54,729 nucleotides of DNA, from IMG/VR virus record IMGVR_UViG_3300013131_000055, positions 1 to 54,729 of that record; one strand, given 5' to 3'. The DNA is from a virus. Each line of letters opens with the position of its first letter. Positions within the stretch are counted from its first letter, which is position 1. The notes beneath the pieces were generated by a model. The model saw nothing but the letters and a program-made list of their open reading frames with translations, searched no databases and had not been told where the DNA came from. The translations under genes and the position numbers were made by a program. This document shows, piece after piece, positions 16,437 to 25,656 of the stretch.

Positions 16437-19097
16437 ATGAGTTACGTAGACGCACTATTTGATCGTGAGCACGATCGCATTCACGTGGTAGAACGCCGAG
16501 ACGGTGTTCGCAGATACCAAGAGTATCCGGCCAATTATGTTTTTTACTACGACGACCCTAGAGGCAAATTTCAGAGCATCTACGGTACGCCTGTGTCAAG
16601 ATTTTCAACACGCAACAACAAAGAATTTCGCAAGGAAGTTCGAGCACAAAGCGGTCGGCAGATATATGAATCGGACATAAATCCCATATTCCGATGCTTT
16701 GAAGAGAACTACAAAGACCAAGACGCCCCCACACTGCACACAGCCTTTTTTGATATTGAAGTTGGGTTTGATGCGGTTCGTGGCTTTTCACCTGTGACAG
16801 ATCCTTTCAATGCCATCACTGCCATATCGGTATATCTGAATTGGTTGGAGCAACTTGTGACCCTGGTTGTGGCACCACGCCACATGAGTGAGGAGACTGC
16901 TTGTGAGATCTGTGCGGAATTTGAGAACACTGTGCTGTGCGAGTCGGAAACAGAAATGTTGAAGATGTTCCTGGATCTCATAGATGATGCAGACATATTG
17001 AGTGGATGGAACTCGGAAGGCTATGACATACCATACACAGTGAATCGTATCACTCGAGTTCTCAGCAAAGACGACACCCGACGTTTTTGTTTGTGGGGGC
17101 AGTTTCCCAAGAAGCGTGTGTTTGAACGCTTTGGTGCTGAGAATGAAACCTATGACTTGGTGGGCCGTGTGCATATGGACTATATGCAACTGTATCGCAA
17201 GTACACTTACGAAGAACGCCATTCATACAGCCTGGATGCCATTGCCGAGTACGAACTGGGCGAACGCAAAACACAGTTTGAAGGCACCTTGGATCAGTTG
17301 TACAATCAACACTTTAAAACCTTTATTGAATATAACCGGCAAGATACCTTGTTGTTGGATAAGTTGGACAAAAAACTGCGATTCTTGGAACTGGCCAGCG
17401 AACTGGCACATGCCAACACAGTGCTGTTGGCCACCACAATGGGTGCTGTGGCAGTGACCGAACAGGCCATCATCAACGAAGCACACGAACGTGGCATGGT
17501 AGTGCCCAACCGCCAACAGCGACTCACTGACGAGGACACACAGGCAGCGGGTGCTTATGTGGCATATCCACGCAAGGGCATACACGAATGGATTGGATCG
17601 GTAGACATCAATTCATTGTATCCGTCAGCAATTCGTGCGTTGAACATGGGACCAGAAACCATCATAGGTCAACTGCGCCCCATAATGACTGACCGGTACA
17701 TCCGAGACAAAATGGCCAAAGGTGATTCATTTGCGGCTGCATGGGAAGGTGTGTTTGCCAGTCTAGAATACACAGCGGTCATGGAACAGCAACGTGGCAC
17801 AGAGATCACCATTGACTGGCAGAGTGGTGAGGAAACTGTACACTCAGGTGCTGAAATTTGGTACATGTTGTTTGACTCAAATCAACCTTGGATCTTGAGT
17901 GCAAATGGTACTATATTTACTTATGAAAAGAAAGGCGTTATCCCAGGCTTGCTGGAACGCTGGTATGCTGAACGCAAAGAAATGCAGGTCAAAAAGAAGG
18001 AGGCCAAAGATGCCAAAGAAATCGCTTTCTGGGATAAACGACAGCTGGTTAAAAAGATTAACCTTAACAGTTTGTATGGTGCTATTCTTAATCCTGGTTG
18101 TAGGTTTTTTGACAAGCGAATCGGCCAATCCACAACCCTTACTGGTCGAAGCATTGCCCGGCACATGGACGCATATTTGAATGAGTGTATCACAGGCGAA
18201 TATGACCATGTGGGACAGGCAGTGATTTATGGTGACACAGACTCATGCTACTTCTCAGCATGGCCTGTGCTCAAACAAGAAGTTGCAGAAGGCCGCATGG
18301 CCTGGTCAAAGGAAATTTGCATCCAGTTGTACGATTCAATTGCTGACCAAGTCAATGACTCATTCCCAGCATTCATGGAACGTGCGTTCCACTGCCCCAG
18401 GGACATGGGCAAATTGATCCGGTCCGGCCGTGAAACAGTGGCAGACCGTGGTTTGTTCATTACAAAGAAACGCTATGCAGTCAACGCCATTGACATTGAA
18501 AACAAACGACTGGATGTCAACGGTGCAATTGGCAAGACCAAGGCCACTGGCCTGGATTTGAAACGATCAGACACCCCCCGAGTTATTCAAGACTTCTTGT
18601 TGGAAATTCTAAATCGAGTGCTGTCTGGTGCTGAACGTGATGAAATCATCGAACGTGTGCGTGAGTTCAAGTATGAATTCAAAGAGCGACCAGGATGGGA
18701 AAAAGGCTCACCCAAGCGTGTGAACAACTTGACCAAGTACGGCCGGGAAGAAGAACGCCTGGGCAAAGCCAACATGCCCGGGCATGTACGTGCGGCACTA
18801 AACTGGAATAACTTGCGAAGAATGAATTCAGATAACTACAGCATGCAGGTGGTTGATGGCATGAAGACCATTGTGTGCAAACTGCGAAGCAATGCCTTGG
18901 GTTGGACATCAATTGGTTATCCCACAGACGAAATGCACCTGCCACAGTGGTTCAAGGACTTGCCTTTTGATGACGCAGAAATGGAAGCCACTGTGGTGGA
19001 TCAAAAGATTGACAACTTGTTGGGTGTGTTGGATTGGGATTTGGCCGCTGCCACCAACACAGAAAACACATTTACTGCACTATTTTCTTTTGAATGA
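16437..19097 (+). CDS. 43: Family B DNA polymerase, gp43-type
   Basis: 886 residues, close to T4 gp43 (898). Exonuclease motifs: FFDIEVGFD (Exo I, near 104), NSEGYDIPY (Exo II), YNRQDTLLL (Exo III). Polymerase motifs: DINSLYPS (motif A, near 391), KINLNSLYGA (motif B, near 540), YGDTDS (motif C, near 597), KKRYA. The C-terminus ends LFSFE, a likely clamp-binding peptide. The start at 16437 has GGAG 4 nt upstream and begins MSYVDALF; the longer frame from 16365 has none. It overlaps the next gene by 4 nt. Replicative polymerase with proofreading. Confidence 0.97.
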   Translation: MSYVDALFDREHDRIHVVERRDGVRRYQEYPANYVFYYDDPRGKFQSIYGTPVSRFSTRNNKEFRKEVRAQSGRQIYESDINPIFRCFEENYKDQDAPTLHTAFFDIEVGFDAVRGFSPVTDPFNAITAISVYLNWLEQLVTLVVAPRHMSEETACEICAEFENTVLCESETEMLKMFLDLIDDADILSGWNSEGYDIPYTVNRITRVLSKDDTRRFCLWGQFPKKRVFERFGAENETYDLVGRVHMDYMQLYRKYTYEERHSYSLDAIAEYELGERKTQFEGTLDQLYNQHFKTFIEYNRQDTLLLDKLDKKLRFLELASELAHANTVLLATTMGAVAVTEQAIINEAHERGMVVPNRQQRLTDEDTQAAGAYVAYPRKGIHEWIGSVDINSLYPSAIRALNMGPETIIGQLRPIMTDRYIRDKMAKGDSFAAAWEGVFASLEYTAVMEQQRGTEITIDWQSGEETVHSGAEIWYMLFDSNQPWILSANGTIFTYEKKGVIPGLLERWYAERKEMQVKKKEAKDAKEIAFWDKRQLVKKINLNSLYGAILNPGCRFFDKRIGQSTTLTGRSIARHMDAYLNECITGEYDHVGQAVIYGDTDSCYFSAWPVLKQEVAEGRMAWSKEICIQLYDSIADQVNDSFPAFMERAFHCPRDMGKLIRSGRETVADRGLFITKKRYAVNAIDIENKRLDVNGAIGKTKATGLDLKRSDTPRVIQDFLLEILNRVLSGAERDEIIERVREFKYEFKERPGWEKGSPKRVNNLTKYGREEERLGKANMPGHVRAALNWNNLRRMNSDNYSMQVVDGMKTIVCKLRSNALGWTSIGYPTDEMHLPQWFKDLPFDDAEMEATVVDQKIDNLLGVLDWDLAAATNTENTFTALFSFE

Positions 19098-20035
19098 AAC
19101 TCAGCGATTTAATATCTTATTTGAATCTTTTGGAACAGCCGGATTATACACCTGAGTATGGTCAGGCTGTTAGACAACTACAGTCGTTGAGTATGTCTGT
19201 TGCACGAGCTCATGTGCAACTTGATTCTTTCACGGCTGACATGGAATTCAATGTCAGTGCTGTGATCAATGCCTTTGACAATGTGCAGGCCACACTGGAT
19301 GCACTCAAGGCACGACTGCGTGAACTAATAGCACAAAAAGAACCCAAACAATACAAGGCCAGCACAGTGTTGTACGAGCAAGGCATGTTGAATGAATCTC
19401 CAGAGTACATTTTTGAACGTAAGCTGGGCATTGATGATCAAAGCAACATCTTGCTTCGTAGCAGGCTGCGCAACTACAGTGACTGGAGATTGCCCGGCAT
19501 GATCATACGCCCAGGTCCAGAAACGTTCATTGAAGATTTGGTACCGTTGGATCCACTGTATCTGGTGGATCAACACCAAGCACTGTTGGACCCAGCCATC
19601 TCAGCATTTACTTTGGAATATCAAAGACGTCTACGTCCATATGTGATTGATGACCGAAGAGACGGCATGCCATTATGGCAGTTACCCAATGAACAATTTG
19701 GAATGATTTTTGCCTATAATTATTTCAATTATCGGCCCATTGAAGTTGTAAAACGCTATCTTGCTGATGCGTATTCCAAACTGCGACCCGGCGGCGTGTT
19801 TATATTCACGTTCAATGATTGTGATCGAGGACATGGAGCCGCACTCAGCGAAAAATTCTTCATGTGCTACACTCCGGGTCATGCTGTTGCTGCCGCAGCA
19901 GAACGTGAAGGCTACGAGATCATGAATCTACATCATGGGCATGGTGATTTGTCTTGGTTTGAACTGAAAAAACCTGGATCCATAAAAAGCATTCGCGGCG
20001 GGCAGAGCCTGGCCAAAATAGTTGCAACACAGTAA
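19094..20035 (+). CDS. Methyltransferase-like protein with odd motif I
   Basis: 313 residues. The C-terminal half is a class I SAM methyltransferase core: LYLVDQHQALLD (motif II), FGMIFAYNYFNY (motif IV position), YSKLRPGGVFIFTFNDCD (motif V-VI). The usual Gly-rich motif I is replaced by RPGPETFIEDL, so SAM binding is doubtful. The first 100 residues are helical. It is coupled to the polymerase by an ATGA overlap and followed by the clamp gene, so a role in DNA handling or modification is possible. Confidence 0.55.
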   Translation: MKLSDLISYLNLLEQPDYTPEYGQAVRQLQSLSMSVARAHVQLDSFTADMEFNVSAVINAFDNVQATLDALKARLRELIAQKEPKQYKASTVLYEQGMLNESPEYIFERKLGIDDQSNILLRSRLRNYSDWRLPGMIIRPGPETFIEDLVPLDPLYLVDQHQALLDPAISAFTLEYQRRLRPYVIDDRRDGMPLWQLPNEQFGMIFAYNYFNYRPIEVVKRYLADAYSKLRPGGVFIFTFNDCDRGHGAALSEKFFMCYTPGHAVAAAAEREGYEIMNLHHGHGDLSWFELKKPGSIKSIRGGQSLAKIVATQ

Positions 20036-20050
20036 AAAAATCTATATAAT
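20022..20050 (+). promoter_or_regulatory. Sigma70-like promoter for sliding clamp
   Basis: TTGCAA, 17 nt, TATAAT, inside the end of the preceding gene and the short gap. Predicted start near 20057; AGGAG at 20061-20065 leads to ATG 20071. Confidence 0.7.
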
Positions 20051-20070
20051 CACACAACATAGGAGTAAGC

Positions 20071-20793
20071 ATGAGAGATTATCTTAAAGACTTGGTAGAA
20101 CACACACACGATCTTGGCTGCATTGACTTGATCAAAATCACTGGAGACGACAAAGGCACAGCTATTGTGGGTGTGGCAGAAGACTTGTCAGTGGTTTTAG
20201 AAGGTGAGTTTAAAAACCCACACGTAGATTTTATTGGCACATTTGGAATGCCCAATTTGAACAAACTAAAAATCTTGTTGAACTTGCAAGAGTACCGAGA
20301 GAATGCCAAACTCAAACTGACCAAAAAAGCCACAGGCGCACCTGATGGTATTGAGTTTGAAAATGCCACTGGAGACTTCCGCAACACCTATCGTTTCATG
20401 GCAGCAGAAATTGTGAACGACAAACTCAAAACCCCCAAGTTCAAAGGTGTGACCTGGCACATTGAATTCGAACCCACTGTGGCTGCTATTCAGCGACTGC
20501 GCATGCAAGCACAGGCCAATGCCGAAGAGCCCAACTTTCAAGCCCGGACCGAAAATGGCGACTTGAAGTTTTTCTTTGGTGATCATTCAACACACGCTGG
20601 TAACTTTGTGTTCCACTCAGGTGTGAATGGTCAACTCAAACGTGCTTGGTCCTGGCCGGCTCAACAATTCATGGCCATCATGGCATTGACTGGGGACAAA
20701 ACTATTCGCATCTCAGATGATGGTGCTGCCAAGATCACCGTGGATTCGGGCGTGGCTGTTTACAACTACATTTTACCAGCACAAAGCAAGTGA
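20071..20793 (+). CDS. 45: Sliding clamp, gp45-like
   Basis: 240 residues (T4 gp45 has 228). FIGTFGMPNLNKLKILLNL near residues 52-70 resembles the strand-helix of gp45 clamps, and the pattern of alternating strands with a C-terminal YNYILPAQ fits a two-domain trimeric clamp. Its position just after gp43 and own strong promoter support the call; sequence match is weak, so it is not certain. It would tether the polymerase and, in T4, also activate late transcription. It overlaps the DpdA-like gene by 4 nt. Confidence 0.6.
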   Translation: MRDYLKDLVEHTHDLGCIDLIKITGDDKGTAIVGVAEDLSVVLEGEFKNPHVDFIGTFGMPNLNKLKILLNLQEYRENAKLKLTKKATGAPDGIEFENATGDFRNTYRFMAAEIVNDKLKTPKFKGVTWHIEFEPTVAAIQRLRMQAQANAEEPNFQARTENGDLKFFFGDHSTHAGNFVFHSGVNGQLKRAWSWPAQQFMAIMALTGDKTIRISDDGAAKITVDSGVAVYNYILPAQSK

Positions 20794-22406
20794 GCCAAGA
20801 CAATTTAACTGCCAAACAAACTGGTCCAGATGGTCGCAGCCAATGGGCTGTGTTCCTTCCAGCAATCTCTGGTTTCTATGCCACGTTTGTGGGCAAGCAA
20901 CGCAATGAGCACTACGTAGATCCTGCAAGGTTTCCGCAAGGGTTGACTGATATGGAACAGATTAACTGGCTTAATAGTCAGAAAGCATTGTTTCCATACC
21001 GGTGGTCATTGTATTCAGGCGGTCATGCCAACTTGGATTTGACCAAACAAGATTGGTCAGAAGACATGGTTCGCAATCGCGAGCCAGGCACGTTCATGCT
21101 GGGAGATTCTGGTGGATTTCAGATAGCCAAAGGCCTGTGGGAAGGCGACTGGCGGGCCAATTCAGGTTGTGCCAAAGCTGAAAAGAAACGCAGTAGTATT
21201 TTGAAGTGGCTGGACACAATCAGCGACTACGGCATGATCCTTGATATCCCTACCTGGGTTATTCATGACAAGAAAGCCAGCAATGCTTGCGGTATCAAGA
21301 CACTGGAAGAAGCCGTTGATGCTACCAAGTTCAACAACGAATACTTCATGGCTCACCGTCGGGGCAAAAACAATGGCGGTGCCCGATTCTTGAACGTGTT
21401 ACAAGGTGACAATCACACATCGGCAGAAACATGGTATCAAACCATGAAGCAGTACTGTGACCCTGTGCAGTATCCAGACACACACTTTGATGGCTGGGCT
21501 ATGGGTGGTCAGAACATGTGTGATGTGCATTTGGTACTCAAGCGACTGATTGCACTGAAATATGATGGATTGTTACAAGAAGGCACACATGACTGGATGC
21601 ACTTTTTGGGTACAAGCAAGTTGGAATGGGCTGTGCTACTCACCGTGATTCAAAGGGCAGTTAGAAAATACGCTAATCCCGCATTTACGATCTCCTTTGA
21701 TTGTGCCAGTCCATTCCTCGCTACTGCCAATGGACAGGTGTACTTTGCAAATGTGTTTGAACATGATAGCAAATGGTCGTATCGCATGGCACCGTCAGCA
21801 GATGACAAGAAGTATGCCACAGACACACGCAAATGGTCGGCGGGTGTGGTAGCAGATGGTGTGTATGATCGTTGGGAAGATAGTCCAATCAGTGACATGC
21901 TCAAGATGAAAGATATTTGTATCTATCGAGCAGGTACGCCCAAACCAGGTGTTGTTCTTACAGAAGAAAACTTCAAAGACCCTGACTTGTATGATGTGCT
22001 GCCAGATGTCAACAAGAATGGCAAGTGGGGCAAGACATCATGGGATTCGTTCTCATATGCACTGCTGATGGGCCATAATGTCTGGATGCATTTGATCGCT
22101 GTGCAAGAAGCCAACAGACGCTTTGATGCAGGAGAACACCCTGCCATGATGCGCCGTAGTACAGGGGATTATGCCAAGTTTGAAGACATTGTGGAAGCCA
22201 TATTTGCCGCTCCCACACGTGAAGATTCAGAAGCCATCATTGAATACTATGATGACTACTGGATGGAGATTGTGGGCACCCGTGGATTCAAAGGCAAGAA
22301 AGCCAAGAACGCACGTACACAATTCAATGCACTGTTTGAATACGAACAAACTGAACAAGAAGATTTTGATTCTAGTAAACTTGACAAGTTGGAGACCACA
22401 ACATGA
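20790..22406 (+). CDS. dpdA: DpdA-like DNA guanine transglycosylase
   Basis: 538 residues from a GTG start overlapping the clamp stop (GTGA). The TGT-fold core is visible: MLGDSGGFQIAKG near residue 104 (first catalytic Asp and GGFQ), ARFLNVLQGD near 200, FDGWAMGGQ near 235, and FTISFDCASPF near 303 (second Asp). DpdA enzymes swap guanine for a 7-deazaguanine in DNA instead of tRNA. FolE, QueD-like and QueE-like genes in the window supply the base, which supports DNA rather than tRNA as target. No zinc-site pattern of bacterial Tgt was found at the end. Confidence 0.8.
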   Translation: MSQDNLTAKQTGPDGRSQWAVFLPAISGFYATFVGKQRNEHYVDPARFPQGLTDMEQINWLNSQKALFPYRWSLYSGGHANLDLTKQDWSEDMVRNREPGTFMLGDSGGFQIAKGLWEGDWRANSGCAKAEKKRSSILKWLDTISDYGMILDIPTWVIHDKKASNACGIKTLEEAVDATKFNNEYFMAHRRGKNNGGARFLNVLQGDNHTSAETWYQTMKQYCDPVQYPDTHFDGWAMGGQNMCDVHLVLKRLIALKYDGLLQEGTHDWMHFLGTSKLEWAVLLTVIQRAVRKYANPAFTISFDCASPFLATANGQVYFANVFEHDSKWSYRMAPSADDKKYATDTRKWSAGVVADGVYDRWEDSPISDMLKMKDICIYRAGTPKPGVVLTEENFKDPDLYDVLPDVNKNGKWGKTSWDSFSYALLMGHNVWMHLIAVQEANRRFDAGEHPAMMRRSTGDYAKFEDIVEAIFAAPTREDSEAIIEYYDDYWMEIVGTRGFKGKKAKNARTQFNALFEYEQTEQEDFDSSKLDKLETTT

Positions 22407-22900
22407 ATAGAGCAGGACATGCAGAAGTTGATTTCTTTACAGGTACAGAAGTAGAACGCACTCCGGCATTTGGAAAAACTACATTGTTTGTGGTAGGGGT
22501 ACAGTCCATCGATAACATTGCTGCCAAAATGGCAGGTTGTGAGCACATCTTCTTTGGTGCCAACCACAGTTTCGATCCCAAGTCGCCCGAAGAGTGGCGC
22601 AGGTGGGAAAGCATGATCACACCCTTTTTAGAAAGTGGTTATCTTTGTACACTGGACATTCCAATTGGGGCAGTGGAACAGTTCAATGATGGCAGTTTAT
22701 GTGAATACCGCAACTTCATTCCGCAGATTCGAGTAAGTGTACCGTATACACGACTGTGGAATTATAATACAATGTTAAAAATAGATGACAAGGACTTTGA
22801 CGCAACCAATCCCGGCGTCTGGTGCCACAGTCTACACAGCCTCATGAGCCGTGAGACATTTACTTCGTGGGATGATTACAAAGGGGATACACCACTATGA
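22403..22900 (+). CDS. Conserved protein coupled to DpdA
   Basis: 165 residues, ATGA overlap with the DpdA-like gene. Motifs: GHAEVDFFTGTEVERTPAFG, LFVVGVQS, EHIFFGANHSF, YLCTLDIPIG. The tail includes FTSWDDYKGDTPL. I recall homologues beside similar genes in marine T4-like phages but no function. Acidic and His residues in EHIFFGANHSFDP could form an active or metal site. The tight coupling suggests a role in making, inserting or further changing the 7-deazaguanine base. Confidence 0.6.
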   Translation: MNRAGHAEVDFFTGTEVERTPAFGKTTLFVVGVQSIDNIAAKMAGCEHIFFGANHSFDPKSPEEWRRWESMITPFLESGYLCTLDIPIGAVEQFNDGSLCEYRNFIPQIRVSVPYTRLWNYNTMLKIDDKDFDATNPGVWCHSLHSLMSRETFTSWDDYKGDTPL

Positions 22901-23229
22901 AATGGTTAGACAATTGGATTTTACAGCGTGCCGAACGCATTAGAGAGCGTGAAAACGAAATCGTACCAGATCGTGTCCCTGCAGTTCCCAGCAACAGAAA
23001 ATCCTCAAATCGAGGCGTCAGCATCAACGAAGACCGAGCCAGCATTGGCAGCAGTAAACACAGAATGATGTTTACCGTGTATCGTGCCAATGGCGGCATG
23101 ATGGTAGAGTACAATCGATACGATGAACGCAAGGATCAACATCACTGCGAACTGCACATCATACACCCAGATCAAGACCTTGGCACGGCCCTGGGCCAAA
23201 TTGTAACCTTTGAAAGTTTGAAATCTTAA
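22897..23229 (+). CDS. Conserved small phage protein
   Basis: 110 residues, ATGA overlap with the preceding gene. A basic helical N-terminus is followed by RASIGSSKHRMMFTVYRANGGMMVEYNRYD, which looks like a small beta-sheet domain, and a C-terminal LHIIHPDQDLGTALGQIVTFESL. A family I recall from T4-like phages near replication genes, of unknown function. Confidence 0.55.
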   Translation: MKWLDNWILQRAERIRERENEIVPDRVPAVPSNRKSSNRGVSINEDRASIGSSKHRMMFTVYRANGGMMVEYNRYDERKDQHHCELHIIHPDQDLGTALGQIVTFESLKS

Positions 23230-23230
23230 A

Positions 23231-23782
23231 ATGGCAAAAATCAAACAAGTCAAGCATCTTGTGGGGCAGGTGGTGCCACCAAAGACTCATGGCGCAGCCG
23301 GTCGAGCAATAGAAGAAATAATGGAAACACAAGGTTGGCCCATGGATCGTCATGGGCAAGGAGTTGACGTACCTGCATATGGATTCGAAGTAAAAAGTAG
23401 AGATTTAGATTCAACATCAGCTCAAAGCATAGGCAAGATGTTGCCCGAAGATATAAAAGTCACGCCATTTCCCAAATCTCCTATCTACGACAAAATACAA
23501 CACCAGCTTAGAGTAAAAACTCAGGACCAAGTTATTGTCAGTGCCAACATGTATGACTTCAGCAATCCTTATATACAACAAAAGATCGAAGAATCATATG
23601 AAGCAGCCAGGGCAAAGATTATTGCTGATGATGACAGCAATTACATATCTGGTGGGCCATTTGGATACTTTGAACGAACCAATCCCAAGACATCTAGATC
23701 ATATGATTTTAGACTGACCGACGCCGCCATGCAAAAACTAGAAAACATGGCAACATCAACTTTTAAGGACTTATTCAAATGA
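23231..23782 (+). CDS. PD-(D/E)XK nuclease-like protein
   Basis: 183 residues. GQGVDVPAYGFEVKSRD (residues about 43-58) has the D-Xn-E-X-K signature of the PD-(D/E)XK nuclease fold, with a helix after it carrying SAQSIGKM. The rest is helical. It could be a Holliday-junction, restriction-like or homing-related nuclease acting on phage or host DNA. It overlaps the next gene by 4 nt. Fold call is fairly good, specificity unknown. Confidence 0.5.
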   Translation: MAKIKQVKHLVGQVVPPKTHGAAGRAIEEIMETQGWPMDRHGQGVDVPAYGFEVKSRDLDSTSAQSIGKMLPEDIKVTPFPKSPIYDKIQHQLRVKTQDQVIVSANMYDFSNPYIQQKIEESYEAARAKIIADDDSNYISGGPFGYFERTNPKTSRSYDFRLTDAAMQKLENMATSTFKDLFK

Positions 23783-24222
23783 ATCAAGCAGAACGTGAAG
23801 TGGTAGACCGAGTGATGCAACATGCACAACGAAAAATATGGGTTACATTTCAAAAGGAAGGCATGCACAGATATCCCGCGGCTGCCACAGATCCTGCACT
23901 GGCCACAGGTGATGAATATGATGTTTCATTTCTTGCTAATTCTCATCGTCACATGTTTCATTTCCGGGTGTGGATTGATGTTGTACACAATGATCGCGAT
24001 ATCGAATTTATCCAATTCAAACGTTGGCTTGAAAATCTCTACCGTAGTGGAACTCTCCAACTAGACTACAAAAGTTGTGAGATGATGGCAGACGACCTAT
24101 ATATACAAATAGCCGGTCGTTATCCCAACCGAGCAGTGTGGATCGAAGTGTCCGAAGACGGAGAAAACGGCGCACTGATCAAATACGAAATCACTAGACC
24201 CCTCAACAACATTGTCATCTAA
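23779..24222 (+). CDS. Conserved phage protein, possible T-fold
   Basis: 147 residues. HMFHFRVWIDVVHNDRDIEFIQFKRWLENLY, then SCEMMADDLYIQIAGRYP and VWIEVSEDGENGALIKYE, follow the strand-helix-strand order of tunnelling-fold proteins such as QueD/PTPS, without the zinc histidines in the usual place. This is a pattern reading only. It lies near dpdA in the same coupled run of genes. Confidence 0.45.
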   Translation: MNQAEREVVDRVMQHAQRKIWVTFQKEGMHRYPAAATDPALATGDEYDVSFLANSHRHMFHFRVWIDVVHNDRDIEFIQFKRWLENLYRSGTLQLDYKSCEMMADDLYIQIAGRYPNRAVWIEVSEDGENGALIKYEITRPLNNIVI

Positions 24223-24232
24223 GGAGAACAAC

Positions 24233-24457
24233 ATGGCAAGACCCACATTCAAACCCAACCCCAAAGTGCGTGAGATCCAAGACGATCTTGAAGTGTATCT
24301 GGAATTTTGTCAGGACTATGGATATCGCTACAACGAAGCGGATCTCTACAACTTCAAAACCTATGCCTGGCAACAGTTCAGCAAGTGGCATGCTGGCAAG
24401 TACGCCAAGAACATGTGGGATGAGGACACTCGTAGATTTGCAGGACATCGCGCATGA
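24233..24457 (+). CDS. Small conserved phage protein
   Basis: 74 residues. The start at 24233 is set by AAGGAG about 6 nt upstream; an upstream ATG at 24212 overlaps the previous gene and lacks a site. MARPTFKPNPKVREIQDDLEVYLEFCQDYGYRY is a motif I recall from T4-like marine phages. All helical. Function unknown. It overlaps the next gene by 4 nt. Confidence 0.6.
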   Translation: MARPTFKPNPKVREIQDDLEVYLEFCQDYGYRYNEADLYNFKTYAWQQFSKWHAGKYAKNMWDEDTRRFAGHRA

Positions 24458-25656
24458 GAAAACTATACTACATGGGTCTTGAAAGTTACGAGGCCCGTTA
24501 CACACTGCAACTGACTGAGTGGAACCGACGTGTGTTTGAACGTCGAGGACTTGATGTGGTGTATGTGCCAGGTTTGACCCTAGACAACAGTCAAAAGATT
24601 GTTGTGGGACAAGTGCTGGATGCACATGGACGCAGTTATTTTGGCATGAGCCAAATGATGAACCTGGTGCGGCTCATGCAACAAGGTGAAGTCACTGCAG
24701 AAGATGTGATCTATTTTGAAGACATGTTCCAGCCAGGCATTGAGAGTTTGCCATACATCATGGACCAGGTTCCTGCCGAACAACGTCCTCGCATTTATGT
24801 GCGCTGTCTGGCACAGGCCATTGATCCTGACGACTTTGTGCATGTGTGGGGCATGGCCGGCTGGATGAGCACATATGAAAAGATGGTCAATCACTTTGTA
24901 ACAGGCGTGTTAGCCACCAACGAAGAAATGGTTGCTCACATGCGCATTGCAGGTTGGACTGCTCCAATCTACAACATCTCAGGATTGGCGTTTGGCAAAG
25001 AAGAAGTGCTGGAACGCATTGGCGGCAGTGCCAACATTCGACCATTTGAAGATCGTCCGCGCCGTGTGGGCTTTGCCGCACGTTTTGATCAAGAAAAGCA
25101 ACCTGGCTTCTTCATGGACTTGATTGAAATGTTTCATGAGCAAGGTCCAGTAGGCATTGAGTTCTGTATATACTCCGGTAGTCCATTGCGTAGCAACAAT
25201 CCTGAATATGTTGCTCGTGCTCGCCGCATGGAAGCTGAAGGTAAACTAAAGATCTACGACAACATCACCAAAAACCAATACTATGCGCATCTCAACAACA
25301 CTAGAGTTTTGTTCAACTGTGCTCTGCAAGACTGGGTCAGCAATACAGTCAGTGAAGCTGACACTGTTGGTTGCAATGTGCTATATCCAGCATACCGGTC
25401 ATTCCCCGAAACCTTTGCCAACGATCCCAACAGACTCTACGTTCCGTGGTCAATTGATGATGCATATCACAAGATGCAAAATCTCTTGCGGAAACCACAT
25501 CACAACATGGGTCTCATATCTGACTGGAACAATGGCACTGTTGACCGTGTGGTTGATATACTGTTTGGTCTTGGTGAGCATTGGAATCGAGCGGGTGCGA
25601 GATACCGTGACCATGTGGCTGAAGCCAAATATCACGTAGTAAAGATTGCCATGTGA
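24454..25656 (+). CDS. GT-B glycosyltransferase, GT4-like
   Basis: 400 residues. RRVGFAARFDQEKQPGFFMDLIEMF (about residues 205-230) is the start of a GT4 C-terminal domain (GRxxxEKxP-like), and WVSNTVSEADTVGCNVLYPAYRSFPE (about 295-320) holds the E-x7-E-like donor site region. Similar enzymes occur in T4-like phages, where they modify DNA bases or glycans. The neighbours are SGNH, GalE-like and DegT-like genes, favouring a glycan. It shares bases with the next start (ATGTGA). Confidence 0.7.
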   Translation: MRKLYYMGLESYEARYTLQLTEWNRRVFERRGLDVVYVPGLTLDNSQKIVVGQVLDAHGRSYFGMSQMMNLVRLMQQGEVTAEDVIYFEDMFQPGIESLPYIMDQVPAEQRPRIYVRCLAQAIDPDDFVHVWGMAGWMSTYEKMVNHFVTGVLATNEEMVAHMRIAGWTAPIYNISGLAFGKEEVLERIGGSANIRPFEDRPRRVGFAARFDQEKQPGFFMDLIEMFHEQGPVGIEFCIYSGSPLRSNNPEYVARARRMEAEGKLKIYDNITKNQYYAHLNNTRVLFNCALQDWVSNTVSEADTVGCNVLYPAYRSFPETFANDPNRLYVPWSIDDAYHKMQNLLRKPHHNMGLISDWNNGTVDRVVDILFGLGEHWNRAGARYRDHVAEAKYHVVKIAM

